Shown here piece by piece: positions 16,340-25,086 of a DNA stretch of 64,000 nucleotides. The position numbers were made by a program, and so were the translations under genes. The stretch covers positions 1,156,734 through 1,220,733 of the forward strand of contig CAVRIA010000006.1 of the NCBI GenBank assembly GCA_963721115.1, in the 5' to 3' direction. The first letter of the stretch is position 1. Every line of letters starts with the position of its first letter. The notes under the pieces are model-generated. The model saw only the letters and a list, made by a program, of their open reading frames with translations. It was not told where the DNA came from and searched no databases. The stretch comes from CAVRIA01 sp963721115. Lineage in GTDB: Bacteria; Desulfobacterota; Binatia; HRBIN30; CADEER01.

Positions 16340-18805
16340 ATGAAAACATTTCACATGACCTGGGTGATGCTTTCCGTGCTCGCAGGGGCTCTCCTCGCGC
16401 CGTCGGCAAGCGCGCAGCAATGCGTGGGAGACTGCAATTCGGACTTCGAGGTCACCATTGACGAGGTCATCACGGGCGTGAACATCGGCCTCGAGTTCAC
16501 TCCCCTCTCTGCGTGCCCAGCGATGGACGGCGACAGCAATGGGTCGGTTGAAATCAATGAGGTCATTGAGGCAGTCAACAATGGGCTGGGCCTGCTGCCA
16601 TGCGACTCGCCTGATCCCAGGGGGAGGGTCCGCATCAAGGTCAACAACCCGGCGGGGCTGGGATCCAGCGCGGGTGTGATCTTCGCCGGAAGAGTGGTAG
16701 ACGGTACGGCACGCGGTCGGGACCGTGACCAGTCGTATGAGGTAGCGATGCCCTCGAGCTGTGGTATGTCTTGTGAGGTCGATGTCAAGGACGCGCAGGG
16801 CCAGTGGATCGACCTCCAAGCGGGTATCTGGGTTCACCGCGTCGAGGTCGCGAATACGCCGAACGGAAACGCGGATCAGATAGAATACCGGAAGGCTCTC
16901 GTGGTCGGCGACACCGGGGATTCGAATCCGAACATCGTGCAGTGGACGGTGTTCCCCACGGTCTATCAGGTGAACAACGATACCGATGCCGGCGGGACGA
17001 CGTGCGACTCCTCCTCCTGTTCCCTGCGGCAAGCTATCGGTGCTGCCGACATCAGCGCTCAGACTCCGGTCCTGATTCAGTTCGATCACGAAGATCCCGG
17101 TTTCACGGGAGACATCCGGATCGGGCAGGTGTCGGAGAACGTATGCGGAGCCACGAAGTCATCGATCCCCGCGCTGAGCATCACGAAGCCGGCAACGATC
17201 GACGCGACCGATGCCGACGGCAACCCGTCGCCGTTCGCCGTCTTCACCCAGCGTATCTATCCGGTGCAGATCGGCATCTGTCCGACGAGCGGCGCAAACG
17301 ATAGCTCGGGTCGTCTGAGCGTCGCCGCGGCCAAGGTGAAGCTCATTGGTCTCTCCCTGTCGCGCATTCTCCCTCCTCCAAGCCAATGCCTCGGCGGGAC
17401 AAACGATGGCGGATCCTGCACGACTGATGCAGATTGTCCCGGCGGAGCATGTCTTCTTCCCCCGGTCTTCAATAACAAGGACGAAGACGTGGTCGCCCTT
17501 GGCACTGGCAGCTCCGACAGCGGGCTATTGACCTGTCTGGTCGATGGGGGAGCCGGGGAATTCCCGAGCTCGGTGGCTGCGAATGACACCAACGCGAAGG
17601 GCAAGGATGGCATCGACGCTTCCGGATTTGGAGGTACCATCATCGAGAACACCGAGATCCGGAACGTGCTCGACCGACCTCTGAAAAGCATGAACGGTAC
17701 GGCTCAACTTCTGAGCAGCTGGGTCCACAACAACCTGCGCGGCGGGCCGCTCTGCATGGGTACAGGGACGATTGACTCGCAGGACAATCTGATCGAGTAC
17801 AACGGCAGGAACGAGACGGGACAGGTCACGCTCGCGGGGCGCGCCCAGCTGACTGCCGAAAAGGGAAACACAAGCGCACGGGCGAGGGTGATGTCGACCC
17901 GAGACATCGTGCGGCACGGCACGGACCTCGGCAGCGGCTTCTTCTTCCGGCAGTACTCGCTCGGCTCCGTCACCGATTCCTTTGCTTGCGACATGCCGAA
18001 CTACGGCATCGAGATCAACACCGACGTCGGCACAGCCTCCGACCCGGTCACCATCCGGGGGACGGCCTCGGTGCTGAGCAAACGAGGGGCGTTGTTGCAA
18101 GGGGGCGGCACTCCGCCGATCGTGAGCTTCGGCGAGCAAGGCTCCGATCTGGGTCGCAATGCTTTCGTCAAGAACTTCGGGACGAACCCTTCGGTGCAGT
18201 TCCGTTCCGACGTCAGCGGCACCATCGACGCCGTTGGCAACCAGTGGCAGAGCTGCGGAACCGGGAACGCCTGCAACGAGTCTTCGATCCTGAGCAACGA
18301 CATCGAGGCGACCGCCGGCAACGTCGCCATCACTCCCGCATATCCGCAGCGTGTCTACGATCCAAACAACCCCTCCTCCACCTTCGCCGTGCAGAACGTC
18401 TACCCGGAGAACGTGGCGCGGGTCGGGGCCACGGTGCGTCTGACGGGTATCGGCTTCAACGCGATCGACGGCTACGAGGGCGTGCCGGGGGCTCCGTCGG
18501 GAGGCGCCACGAGCTGCGAGACCCTCCAGGCGGGGAACTTCTGCGGCGCCACCGTGCGGGGGACCTGTGTGGAGTTCGGCGTCGACATCGATGGCCAGTT
18601 CGAGTTTTTTCCAGCTGCGCAAGGGCAAGGGATTGTGGCGGTGACGCCGACGATGATTGCCTTCAATACGGTGCGCCGGTGCTCGGTGCCAATGCAGATC
18701 CGGGTGCGAAAGCTTGACCCGGACGGTCAGGTGGTGCGGACAGACCCTCCCGTCGACTTCTGCTCGGAATCCACTCCCGGCACGGTCGAGAGCATCGAGT
18801 ATTGA
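16340..18805 (+). CDS. Large secreted CSLREA / beta-helix protein with N-terminal dockerin-like domain
   Basis: 821 aa, intact. Signal peptide (cut SASA-QQ) is followed at once by a dockerin-like domain (about residues 28-92) with loops DCNSDFEVTIDEV and DGDSNGSVEINEV and short helices (ITGVNIGLEF, IEAVNNGLGL). After a beta-rich domain comes CSLRQAIGAAD, the CSLREA-type motif that introduces parallel beta-helix regions in surface proteins, and then a long region of short repeating strands consistent with a right-handed beta-helix (IIENTEIRNV, LLSSWVHNN, DNLIEYN). A C-terminal Ig/IPT-like domain (VGATVRLTGIGF) follows. Its stop lies 5 bp before the ATG chosen for the next gene. Probably extracellular or surface; no catalytic residues recognised. 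Confidence 0.85.
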   Translation: MKTFHMTWVMLSVLAGALLAPSASAQQCVGDCNSDFEVTIDEVITGVNIGLEFTPLSACPAMDGDSNGSVEINEVIEAVNNGLGLLPCDSPDPRGRVRIKVNNPAGLGSSAGVIFAGRVVDGTARGRDRDQSYEVAMPSSCGMSCEVDVKDAQGQWIDLQAGIWVHRVEVANTPNGNADQIEYRKALVVGDTGDSNPNIVQWTVFPTVYQVNNDTDAGGTTCDSSSCSLRQAIGAADISAQTPVLIQFDHEDPGFTGDIRIGQVSENVCGATKSSIPALSITKPATIDATDADGNPSPFAVFTQRIYPVQIGICPTSGANDSSGRLSVAAAKVKLIGLSLSRILPPPSQCLGGTNDGGSCTTDADCPGGACLLPPVFNNKDEDVVALGTGSSDSGLLTCLVDGGAGEFPSSVAANDTNAKGKDGIDASGFGGTIIENTEIRNVLDRPLKSMNGTAQLLSSWVHNNLRGGPLCMGTGTIDSQDNLIEYNGRNETGQVTLAGRAQLTAEKGNTSARARVMSTRDIVRHGTDLGSGFFFRQYSLGSVTDSFACDMPNYGIEINTDVGTASDPVTIRGTASVLSKRGALLQGGGTPPIVSFGEQGSDLGRNAFVKNFGTNPSVQFRSDVSGTIDAVGNQWQSCGTGNACNESSILSNDIEATAGNVAITPAYPQRVYDPNNPSSTFAVQNVYPENVARVGATVRLTGIGFNAIDGYEGVPGAPSGGATSCETLQAGNFCGATVRGTCVEFGVDIDGQFEFFPAAQGQGIVAVTPTMIAFNTVRRCSVPMQIRVRKLDPDGQVVRTDPPVDFCSESTPGTVESIEY

Positions 18806-18810
18806 CGGTG

Positions 18811-20477
18811 ATGATAGGAACGGCTCTACGAGGATATCTCGTCGCCGCAGCTGCTCTCTGCTTTTCCGCTCGCTCCTTCGCTGTGCAGTATAGCCAGCGG
18901 GGCGATTTTGCGGTCATCCCGGTCCCGGAGCCCGCTCAGAACTTGAGCATCAGCCAAGACGGTAAGTACGTTGCCTGGGGCAATCGTCTTGGAGTGGGGC
19001 GATTCAGCTCCTCGACGTGGACGATTCTTCCGTGCGGACTTTCCTACCTGGTGAGTCGCCGAATTTTTCGCTCCGGGCACCGACATTCGTGTTTGGCGGT
19101 ATCCCTGGATTTCCTCCCGGCTTCATCATCCACGACGCTGAGCAGGACATCACCACCGAGCTGCGGATGGACGGGCTGCAGGGGTCGCGGACCTCGCGCA
19201 TCGACTCCTTCGGGAGCCGGATCGCCTTCATCAGCGACAACGCGACGAGCACTTTCATGCCGCGCCAGAACGACGACAGGAGCCTGGAGGTCTACTTCTT
19301 CGACGTGCAGGAGCGCACCATCCGCCAGATCACGGACTGGGCTATCCCGCTGGACCCTCCCTTCCCACGGCCGAACTACGGGGCTGCCATCGTCAATCTC
19401 GAGATGAGCGCCGACGGCGAGCGGATGGTCTTCGAGTCGTTCATCGACCTGGCGCCGGGGAAGGACACCGGCGGCGAGGACCAGATCTTCCTCTACGACG
19501 ACCGCAGCGGCGAGATGCGCCAGCTCACCGGGCCGGGCACCATCGCCTCGTACTGCGTGCTGCCGTCGATCAGCAGCGACGCGGCGCTGGTCGCCTGCCA
19601 AAATGAGGACGGGCTGTTCCTGATCGACGCCGATTCGGGGGCGATCGAGCAGCTCTTCGGCCCCGACGGGCGCCCGCAGCTCGCCAAGCTCTCGGGCGAC
19701 GGCCGCATGCTCGCCTTCGAGAGCTTTCTCGATCTCGATCCGCGCCTCGGCAACCCCGACCACGGGTTCGAGATCTTCCTGCTCGACCTGCAGACCCGGG
19801 AGATCACCCAGGTAACGAATACGACCGATCTGACGCCCAGTCTGGACGGAATCGACCGGACCGGCGACAACATAACGGGAGAGATCATCGAGCCGGCCGA
19901 CGTCCCGATCGACATCACCGCCGCCCGTATCGTGCGCAAGAAGCGCCAGAGCAATCTCGCGCCGGTGCTGGAGCCGCTGCCCGATCGTCTGGTGCTGCGA
20001 ACCCACCGCACGGCCAGCTTCGTCTTCCAGGCCGAGGACCCGGACGGCGATCCGCTGGCGTACTGCCTGCAGAGCCCCGAGGGCTCGTCGAGGATGGCCG
20101 GCAACCCGGTGCTGCTGATCGACTCGAAGGTGGAGCAGGACGGCTCGGGCACCGCTACGCTGACCATGAGCCCCGGATCCGGGGATGCGGGAGACTATCG
20201 GCTGCGGGTGGCGGTGTTCGACGACGAGGGCGGGGTGGCGATCGAGGACACCGACCTGGCGGTGATCTCGAGCTGCCCGTCGGACTGCAACGGGGACGAG
20301 GAGGTGAGCATCGACGAGGTGATCAGCGCGGTGAGCATCGGGCTCGAGATCCAGCCCCTGTCGCACTGCGAGGCGGCCGACACGAGTCAGAACGGCGAGG
20401 TGTCGATCGACGAGGTGCTGCAAGGGGTGGGCGCGGGACTGTCCAGCTGCGCGCCGTTCCTTGCGGGGCAGCCGTGA
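18811..20477 (+). CDS. Secreted TolB-like beta-propeller with C-terminal dockerin-like domain (one frameshift)
   Basis: About 555 aa. Signal peptide (LVAAAALCFSARSFA) then PD40/TolB-like blades: NLSISQDGKYVAWGN, frame change near 19000, SFGSRIAFISDN, EMSADGERMVFESF, SGDGRMLAFESFLDL, each with the S-DG--V-F core. A cadherin/Ig-like domain (LAPVLEPLPDRLV, EDPDGDPL) and a dockerin-like tail follow, with loops DCNGDEEVSIDEV and DTSQNGEVSIDEV. The ATG at 18811 is preferred to a TTG at 18802. It precedes the second Lgt-like gene by 7 bp, the same arrangement as at 11.0 kb on the other strand. Confidence 0.8.
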
Positions 20478-20484
20478 GCTCGGG

Positions 20485-21330
20485 ATGAAGCCGGAGATCT
20501 TCGGGCTGCCCGCCTATCACCTCCTCTGGGGGCTGGGCATCGCCGTCTGGATCGCCGGGGCCGGGCGGCTCGGCAGGCGCGGCGGCTTCGCGGCGGGGCG
20601 GAGCATGCTCTTTGCCGCCGCGATGATCGCCGCCATCCTGGTCGGCGCCAAGGCGCAGCACCTGTGGGAGAACCCGCAGCACCTGTCGGCGAGCTGGTCG
20701 TCCCTGCTGCTGCAGGGCTATCGCCTGCCCGGAGGCCTGGCGCTGGTCGCCGCCATCGTCTTGATCGGCGCCTACGGTCTGCGCCTTCCCATCCTCCCCT
20801 TCGTCGACACGGTGATCCCGCTCGCCGGCGTCTCCCTGGCGGTCGGCCGCTTGGGCTGCTTCTTGAACGGCTGCTGCTTCGGCAGGTCTCTTCGCGAACT
20901 TCCGTGGTCGCTGAGCTTTCCGAAGTTCAGAAGAAGGCAAAAGAATCAATTCTTGCGCAGAGACGCAGGGACGCGAAGAAGAATGTCGGCGCCGGTCAAT
21001 CCCGCTGCAGCTCTACTACATCGTCTTGTACGGCGCCATGCGCGGCAGTCGTTCTCGTGGCGCCGGTCCGCTACGACGGCTTCCGCTCGCGGCTGTTCCT
21101 GGCCCTGTGGGGCTGGGGCACGGTGTTCCTGGAGGGCTTCCGCGCCGCGGACCTGCTGCGCGGGGCGCCGCTCATCCGGCCGCTCGCCTTCGTGGTCGGC
21201 GATCGGGATGATCCCCCTGCTAGTGAGTTCGGAGCTGCTGCGCCTACCGGCAGAGCCGCACCCACGCGCTCAGTCCGGCGGTTGGCTCGCGTCAATGAGC
21301 GGGGAGCTAGATCGGAGCTGCAGTCGATAG
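20485..21330 (+). pseudogene. Lgt-like membrane protein, disrupted by a repeat insertion and frameshifts
   Basis: The first 140 residues read cleanly: MKPEIFGLPAYHLLWG, several hydrophobic helices, YRLPGGLALV and the Lgt-type signature VGRLGCFLNGCCFG, then LPWSLSFP. Immediately after, from about 20925 to 20990, the coding sequence is replaced by a dispersed-repeat type segment. Lgt homology resumes in other frames: NPLQLYYIVLYGAM, then FRSRLFLALWGWGTVFLEG, then IGMIPLLVSSELLRLP. At least three frame changes are needed. It is the paralogue of the intact gene at 10225-11010 and occupies the same position, right after a dockerin-domain gene. It may be dead, which would leave one active copy for the cluster, or partly misassembled. 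Confidence 0.75.
20925..20990 (+). repeat. Dispersed-repeat segment inside the Lgt-like gene
   Basis: The A/G-rich string around CAGAAGAAGGCAAAAGAATC and GCGCAGAGACGCAGGGACGC is unlike its coding surroundings. A similar CAGAAGAAAAGGAATCAATT occurs at about 21623-21642 in the next intergenic region, and CGCAGAGACGC motifs are widespread in environmental genomes as short dispersed repeats. Borders are approximate. Confidence 0.45.
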
Positions 21331-21657
21331 GATCGTACGTCAGCCCCGCGTAAGCGCGTCATCCCCGCGAATGCGGGGATCCAGGGGTGGGGCTACCCCG
21401 CTTTGCCAATTCGACAATTCGCTAGCACCGGCACACCGTCATGCGCTCGCTCCTGCGAACGCGGGGGACGGGTATCCAGAAGGGGAGGTAGCGGGGTGTC
21501 CCGTGGATTCCCGCTTTCGCGGGAATGACGGTGCGCGGGAATGACGTTCACGGGATCTCACTCAATGACCTTGGCCCCGCCTGTTCACCATCTCGAAATC
21601 TACCCACTCGATTTCCTGCAAAACAGAAGAAAAGGAATCAATTATTGTAGATCGAGG
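21331..21657. other. Intergenic region with an inverted-repeat element
   Basis: Between converging genes. Holds the 174-bp element at 21357-21530 and, towards 21623, a fragment similar to the repeat inserted in the Lgt-like gene. No gene seen. Confidence 0.5.
21357..21530. repeat. Inverted-repeat element of the GTCATTCCCGCG family
   Basis: Left end CGTCATCCCCGCGAATGCGG (21357 onward, continuing GGATCCAG) and right end TGGATTCCCGCTTTCGCGGG (21504 onward, continuing AATGACG) are inverted copies of each other with few mismatches; each end is itself a hairpin. A third degenerate copy lies near 21449-21480. Repeats of this sequence type are known in many proteobacterial genomes. Confidence 0.75.
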
Positions 21658-24345
21658 CTACCGAGTCGCAGGCGACAGGGGCGCGACGATCAGTCGCGCG
21701 TCGAGGACCACGGCGCCGACGCCGGCGTCGAAGATGCGGATCGGCTCGAGCTCCACCTCGCGGATCTCGGGGGCGACGTCGAGCAGGGCCGAGAGGCGGA
21801 CCAGGATCGACACGAGGGCGGTGCGGTCGGCCGCCGCGGCGCCTCGGTAGGCATCGAGCAGCGGCGCCCGGCGCAAGCGCGCGATCATCTCGCCCGCCTC
21901 GGCGTCGCCGATCGGCGGCAGGCGCAGCGAGACGTCGCGCAGGATCTCGCCGAGCGCGCCGCCGAGGCCGCAGGCGACGACCGGGCCGAAGGTCGGATGC
22001 GTGACGACGGCGGCGAGGGCATCGCGTCCGGCGGGGACTTGGCGCTGCAGCACCAGGTCGCGCAGCGGGACGCCGGCGGGCATCCGGCCCGCGAGCGCCG
22101 CCACGGCCTTCTCGACCGCCTGCGGGGAATCGATTCCCATCGCGACGGCGATGCGCCCGCCGCCCTGCGCCGGGTCCGCGTATGCCTTGGCCACCAGCGG
22201 ATAGCCGAGCCGCTCGGCCGCCTCGAGCGCGTTCTCCGGATCGGTCTCCTCGCTCGTGGCACAGCGGATGCCGGCCGCGTGCAGGAGCGTGGTGAGGTCC
22301 TTGCGCGGCATCGGGATCGGCCCGGCGGCACGCGCCAGCAGTCGGTCGACGACGGCGCGAACGGCGCTGCGGGCGAAGGGGTGAAAGGAGAACGGCTCGG
22401 GCGGCGGCCGGGTGCACCACTGCCGGTAGCGGTGGGAGGCGGCGAGGGCGAGGGCGGCGTCCTCCGGGAACGCATAGCAGGGCAGCGAGGCGCGCGGTCC
22501 GCGGACGCGGACGGCCGCTTCGCCACCGGCGGAGAGGAGGACCGCGAGGACGGGCTTTCGGTCGGCCAGGGCGCCGGCCGCGACGGCGACGGCCTCGGCG
22601 ATCTCGTCGGGCGCCGGCACCAGCGGCGGGATGCAGACGGCGATGACCGCGTCGACGTTCGGGTCGTCGCCGAGGGCCTCGACGGCGCGGGCGTAGGCGG
22701 CCGGCGCGGGAGCCGGACCGAGATCGACGGGGTTGCCGGTGCTCCCGCCGGGCAGCAGATCCCGCAGGACGTGCCGTGTCTTCGGTGCCGGAGCAGCGAT
22801 CGACAGGCCGTGCGCCCGGCAGGCATCGGCGAGCAGCGCCACGGGCGCCCGCGCGTTGGTGACGACGCCGACGCGCGGGCCGCGCGGCGGCGGCTGGGTC
22901 GAGAGCAAGGCGACGGCGCCGAACAGCTCTCCCAGCGTCTCGGTGCGCAGGACGCCGAGCTGCTCGATCAGGTCGTCGCCCGCCGCCTCGATGGCCGCCG
23001 CGAGGCCGCCGCGAGGCGGAGCGATCGGATGCCGCGCGCCGCGGCCCGGCTTGACCGCGACGATCGGCTTGCGGCGCGCCACCTGGCGGACGATGGGCGC
23101 GAAGGTGCGCGGGTTGCCGAAGCTCTCGAGGTAGAGGGCGACGACCGCGGTGCGCGGATCCTCGGCCCAGTACGCCAGCACGTCGTTGCTCGAGACGTCG
23201 GCGCGGCGCCCGACGGCGACCAGCGAGGAGATGCCGATGCCGAGCCCGGCGAGGTGGTCGAGCATGGCGAGGCCGAGCGCGCCGCTCTCCGACAGGACGC
23301 CGACGTTGCCCGCCAGAGCCGCTCGCGGCGCCAGCGCCGCGGCGAGGCGAACGGCGGGATCGGTGTTGATGACGCCGAGGCTGGTCGGTCCGACCAGCCG
23401 CATCCCGGAAGCCCGGGCGATGCGCACCAGCGCCGCCAGGTCGGCGTCGCGAGTCGCCGCGGCGGTCTCGGCGAACACCACCGCGCTGCGGACCCCGGCC
23501 CGCGCGGCGGCGGCGACGCGCTCTTCGAGCGACTCCATCGGCGCGACCAGCAGCGCCAGGTCGATCGGCTGCCCGATCGAGGCGAGGTCGGCATGGGCGA
23601 GCGGGGAGGAGCGCCCGCCCGGGTCGACGGCGTAGAGCCTGCCGGTGAATCCGGCTCGCTTCAGGTTGGCGAGCAGGCGCGGCGCCGCGGCGCCGCTCTG
23701 CCAGCTCTCCGCCACCACTGCGATCGACGTGGGCTGGAGAAGGTTGCGCACGCTGCGCGCCTCGGCCAGCAGCTCGCGCTGGTCGGTCGCCTGGCGCGAG
23801 CGCTCCGTCTCCTCGGTGGGAAACGAGACGTGCATGATGCCGTCCCGCAGCGACCGCCGCACCAAAAACCCGCTGGTGGCGAAGAGCTCGAGCATGCGGT
23901 TGTTCTCGCCCAGGACGTCCGCCTCGAACTCGCTCACACCGTCGGCCCGGGCGATCGCCGCGAGGTGCTCGAGAAGCACCGTGCCGATGCCGCGTCCCTG
24001 ATGCCGGTCGGCCACCGCGAAGGCCACCTCGGCGCGCCGCCCCGGCGCGTCCGCTGCGAGGACGATGTAGCGCCCGACGCCGATGATCCGCTCCTCGCCG
24101 TTCTCCTGCAGCGTCGCCACCAGGCCGACGTGGCGCTCGAAGTCGAGCTCGGTGAACCACGCCAGCTCGCGCTCGCTGAGGTCGGTCTTGCCCTGCAGAA
24201 AGCGATAGTACACCGACTTGGCGCTGAGCCGGTGAAACGTATCCCGCAGCCGCTGCTTGTCGTCCGGCCGGATCGCCCGCACGTGGATCGAGCCTCCGTC
24301 GCGCAGGATCTCGTCGGCCGAGTAATGGCGCGCGTCGATGCCCAT
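21658..24345 (-). CDS. GNAT acetyltransferase fused to ADP-forming acyl-CoA synthetase (Pat-like)
   Basis: 895 aa. Residues about 20-175 form a GNAT domain (IHVRAIRPDDKQRL, VAFAVADRHQGRGIGTVLLEHL as the acetyl-CoA loop, and GFLVRRSL). The remainder is an ADP-forming acyl-CoA synthetase (acetate-CoA ligase type): a CoA-binding Rossmann domain, a succinyl-CoA-ligase-like domain with GVLSESGALGLAMLDHL, and a C-terminal ATP-grasp domain (GYPLVAKAYADPAQGG, LVLQRQVPAG, CGLGGALGEIL, VELEPIRI). This is the Salmonella Pat layout with the GNAT domain moved to the N-terminus. Such proteins acetylate lysines of metabolic enzymes such as acetyl-CoA synthetase. GGGAGG six nt upstream supports the ATG at 24345. 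Monocistronic. Confidence 0.93.
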   Translation of the reverse strand: MGIDARHYSADEILRDGGSIHVRAIRPDDKQRLRDTFHRLSAKSVYYRFLQGKTDLSERELAWFTELDFERHVGLVATLQENGEERIIGVGRYIVLAADAPGRRAEVAFAVADRHQGRGIGTVLLEHLAAIARADGVSEFEADVLGENNRMLELFATSGFLVRRSLRDGIMHVSFPTEETERSRQATDQRELLAEARSVRNLLQPTSIAVVAESWQSGAAAPRLLANLKRAGFTGRLYAVDPGGRSSPLAHADLASIGQPIDLALLVAPMESLEERVAAAARAGVRSAVVFAETAAATRDADLAALVRIARASGMRLVGPTSLGVINTDPAVRLAAALAPRAALAGNVGVLSESGALGLAMLDHLAGLGIGISSLVAVGRRADVSSNDVLAYWAEDPRTAVVALYLESFGNPRTFAPIVRQVARRKPIVAVKPGRGARHPIAPPRGGLAAAIEAAGDDLIEQLGVLRTETLGELFGAVALLSTQPPPRGPRVGVVTNARAPVALLADACRAHGLSIAAPAPKTRHVLRDLLPGGSTGNPVDLGPAPAPAAYARAVEALGDDPNVDAVIAVCIPPLVPAPDEIAEAVAVAAGALADRKPVLAVLLSAGGEAAVRVRGPRASLPCYAFPEDAALALAASHRYRQWCTRPPPEPFSFHPFARSAVRAVVDRLLARAAGPIPMPRKDLTTLLHAAGIRCATSEETDPENALEAAERLGYPLVAKAYADPAQGGGRIAVAMGIDSPQAVEKAVAALAGRMPAGVPLRDLVLQRQVPAGRDALAAVVTHPTFGPVVACGLGGALGEILRDVSLRLPPIGDAEAGEMIARLRRAPLLDAYRGAAAADRTALVSILVRLSALLDVAPEIREVELEPIRIFDAGVGAVVLDARLIVAPLSPATR

Positions 24346-24465
24346 CAGCGGCCTCCCTCTTACCACATTTGGAGATCGCGCCGCGGGAGAGGCACGAAAA
24401 AGGCAACCGCGAAGTCGCTATGAGACTGCGCTCGCCCGAAGAGTGAAGAAAAAATGCAACCACGA

Positions 24466-24618
24466 AGTTCGTCATGAGCTGCGCTCGCCCAAAGACGCAT
24501 GAAAAAGGCAACCACGAAGGACACGAAGATCACGAAGCCAAGAGCGGAAACGCTGGGGGGCCGATCTATTTTCGGAGGAGTTCGTCATGAGCTGCGCTCG
24601 CCCAAAGACGCATGAAAA
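24466..24618. repeat. 40-bp direct repeat pair
   Basis: The 40 bases at 24466-24505 (beginning AGTTCGTCATGAGCTGCGCT and ending GCATGAAAA) recur exactly at 24579-24618. A third, diverged unit begins near 24419. Between copies lies CAACCACGAAGGACACGAAG. Not a CRISPR: two copies, no regular spacer. Confidence 0.75.
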
Positions 24619-24647
24619 TGAGCGCGATCGGTCCTGCTCCCTCTCGC

Positions 24648-24816
24648 GGATGAGTCTGTCGATTTTCTCCTGGCGAGAGAAGCGACTCCGACTTCCCCCT
24701 TTGAAAAAGGGGGATTGAGGGGGATTTGTCCGAACGAATCCATCTCAAAATCCCCCCTGACCCCCCTTTTCCAAAGGGGGGAATCTCGATCCTCGAGAAA
24801 ATCGACGGCCTCATCC
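24648..24816 (+). repeat. MITE-like element, copy 2
   Basis: Terminal inverted repeats of 22 bp at 24648-24669 (GGATGAGTCTGTCGATTTTC...) and 24795-24816, 19-20 matches. Inside are two CCCCCTTT-AAAAGGGGG hairpins flanking a GGGGGATTTGTCCGAACGAA core. Copy 1 at 1537-1705 is the same element reversed, equal in length (169 bp). No internal gene. Confidence 0.8.
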
Positions 24817-25086
24817 GGGATCGGGAACCCAGACGGCGACCGCGGCCGGGACCGGAGCCCCGTAAGCCCATTTTCGGAGGAGGACACGAAGGCAAGAACG
24901 GCAACGCTGGGCGAAGGTGATGCCGATCCATTTTCGAAGGAGGAGACGAAGGGCGCGAAGGGCGGCCATGGGAACCAACGGCAGGGGTGATCCACGTCCC
25001 ACGATTGGGCTCGGTCGGGCCTGGTCCGGCTCGGCCTTCGTCTCCACGCCCGTGCGACTTCCTTGTCAATTCCGGGGTCGTGCGTC

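Larger units (their letters stand above)
24346..25086. other. Repeat-rich intergenic region
   Basis: Divergent region between the acetyltransferase and hydrolase genes with almost no coding potential. It holds 40-bp direct repeats (24466-24618), the second MITE-like copy (24648-24816) and three variants of CCGATC-ATTTTCG-AGGAG at about 24561, 24860 and 24930, interspersed with CCACGAAGGACACGAAG-type strings typical of dispersed environmental repeats. Confidence 0.6.

Noticed and set aside
21541..24423. Long open frame on the plus strand opposite the acetyltransferase gene
   Set aside because: It is an antisense shadow of a strongly conserved GNAT/acyl-CoA synthetase; its translation is Arg/Ala/Gly/His-rich without any domain, as expected for high-GC antisense frames.
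24466..24618. Possible CRISPR array
   Set aside because: Only two exact 40-bp units, no regular spacers and no cas genes; direct repeats within a repeat-rich spacer.
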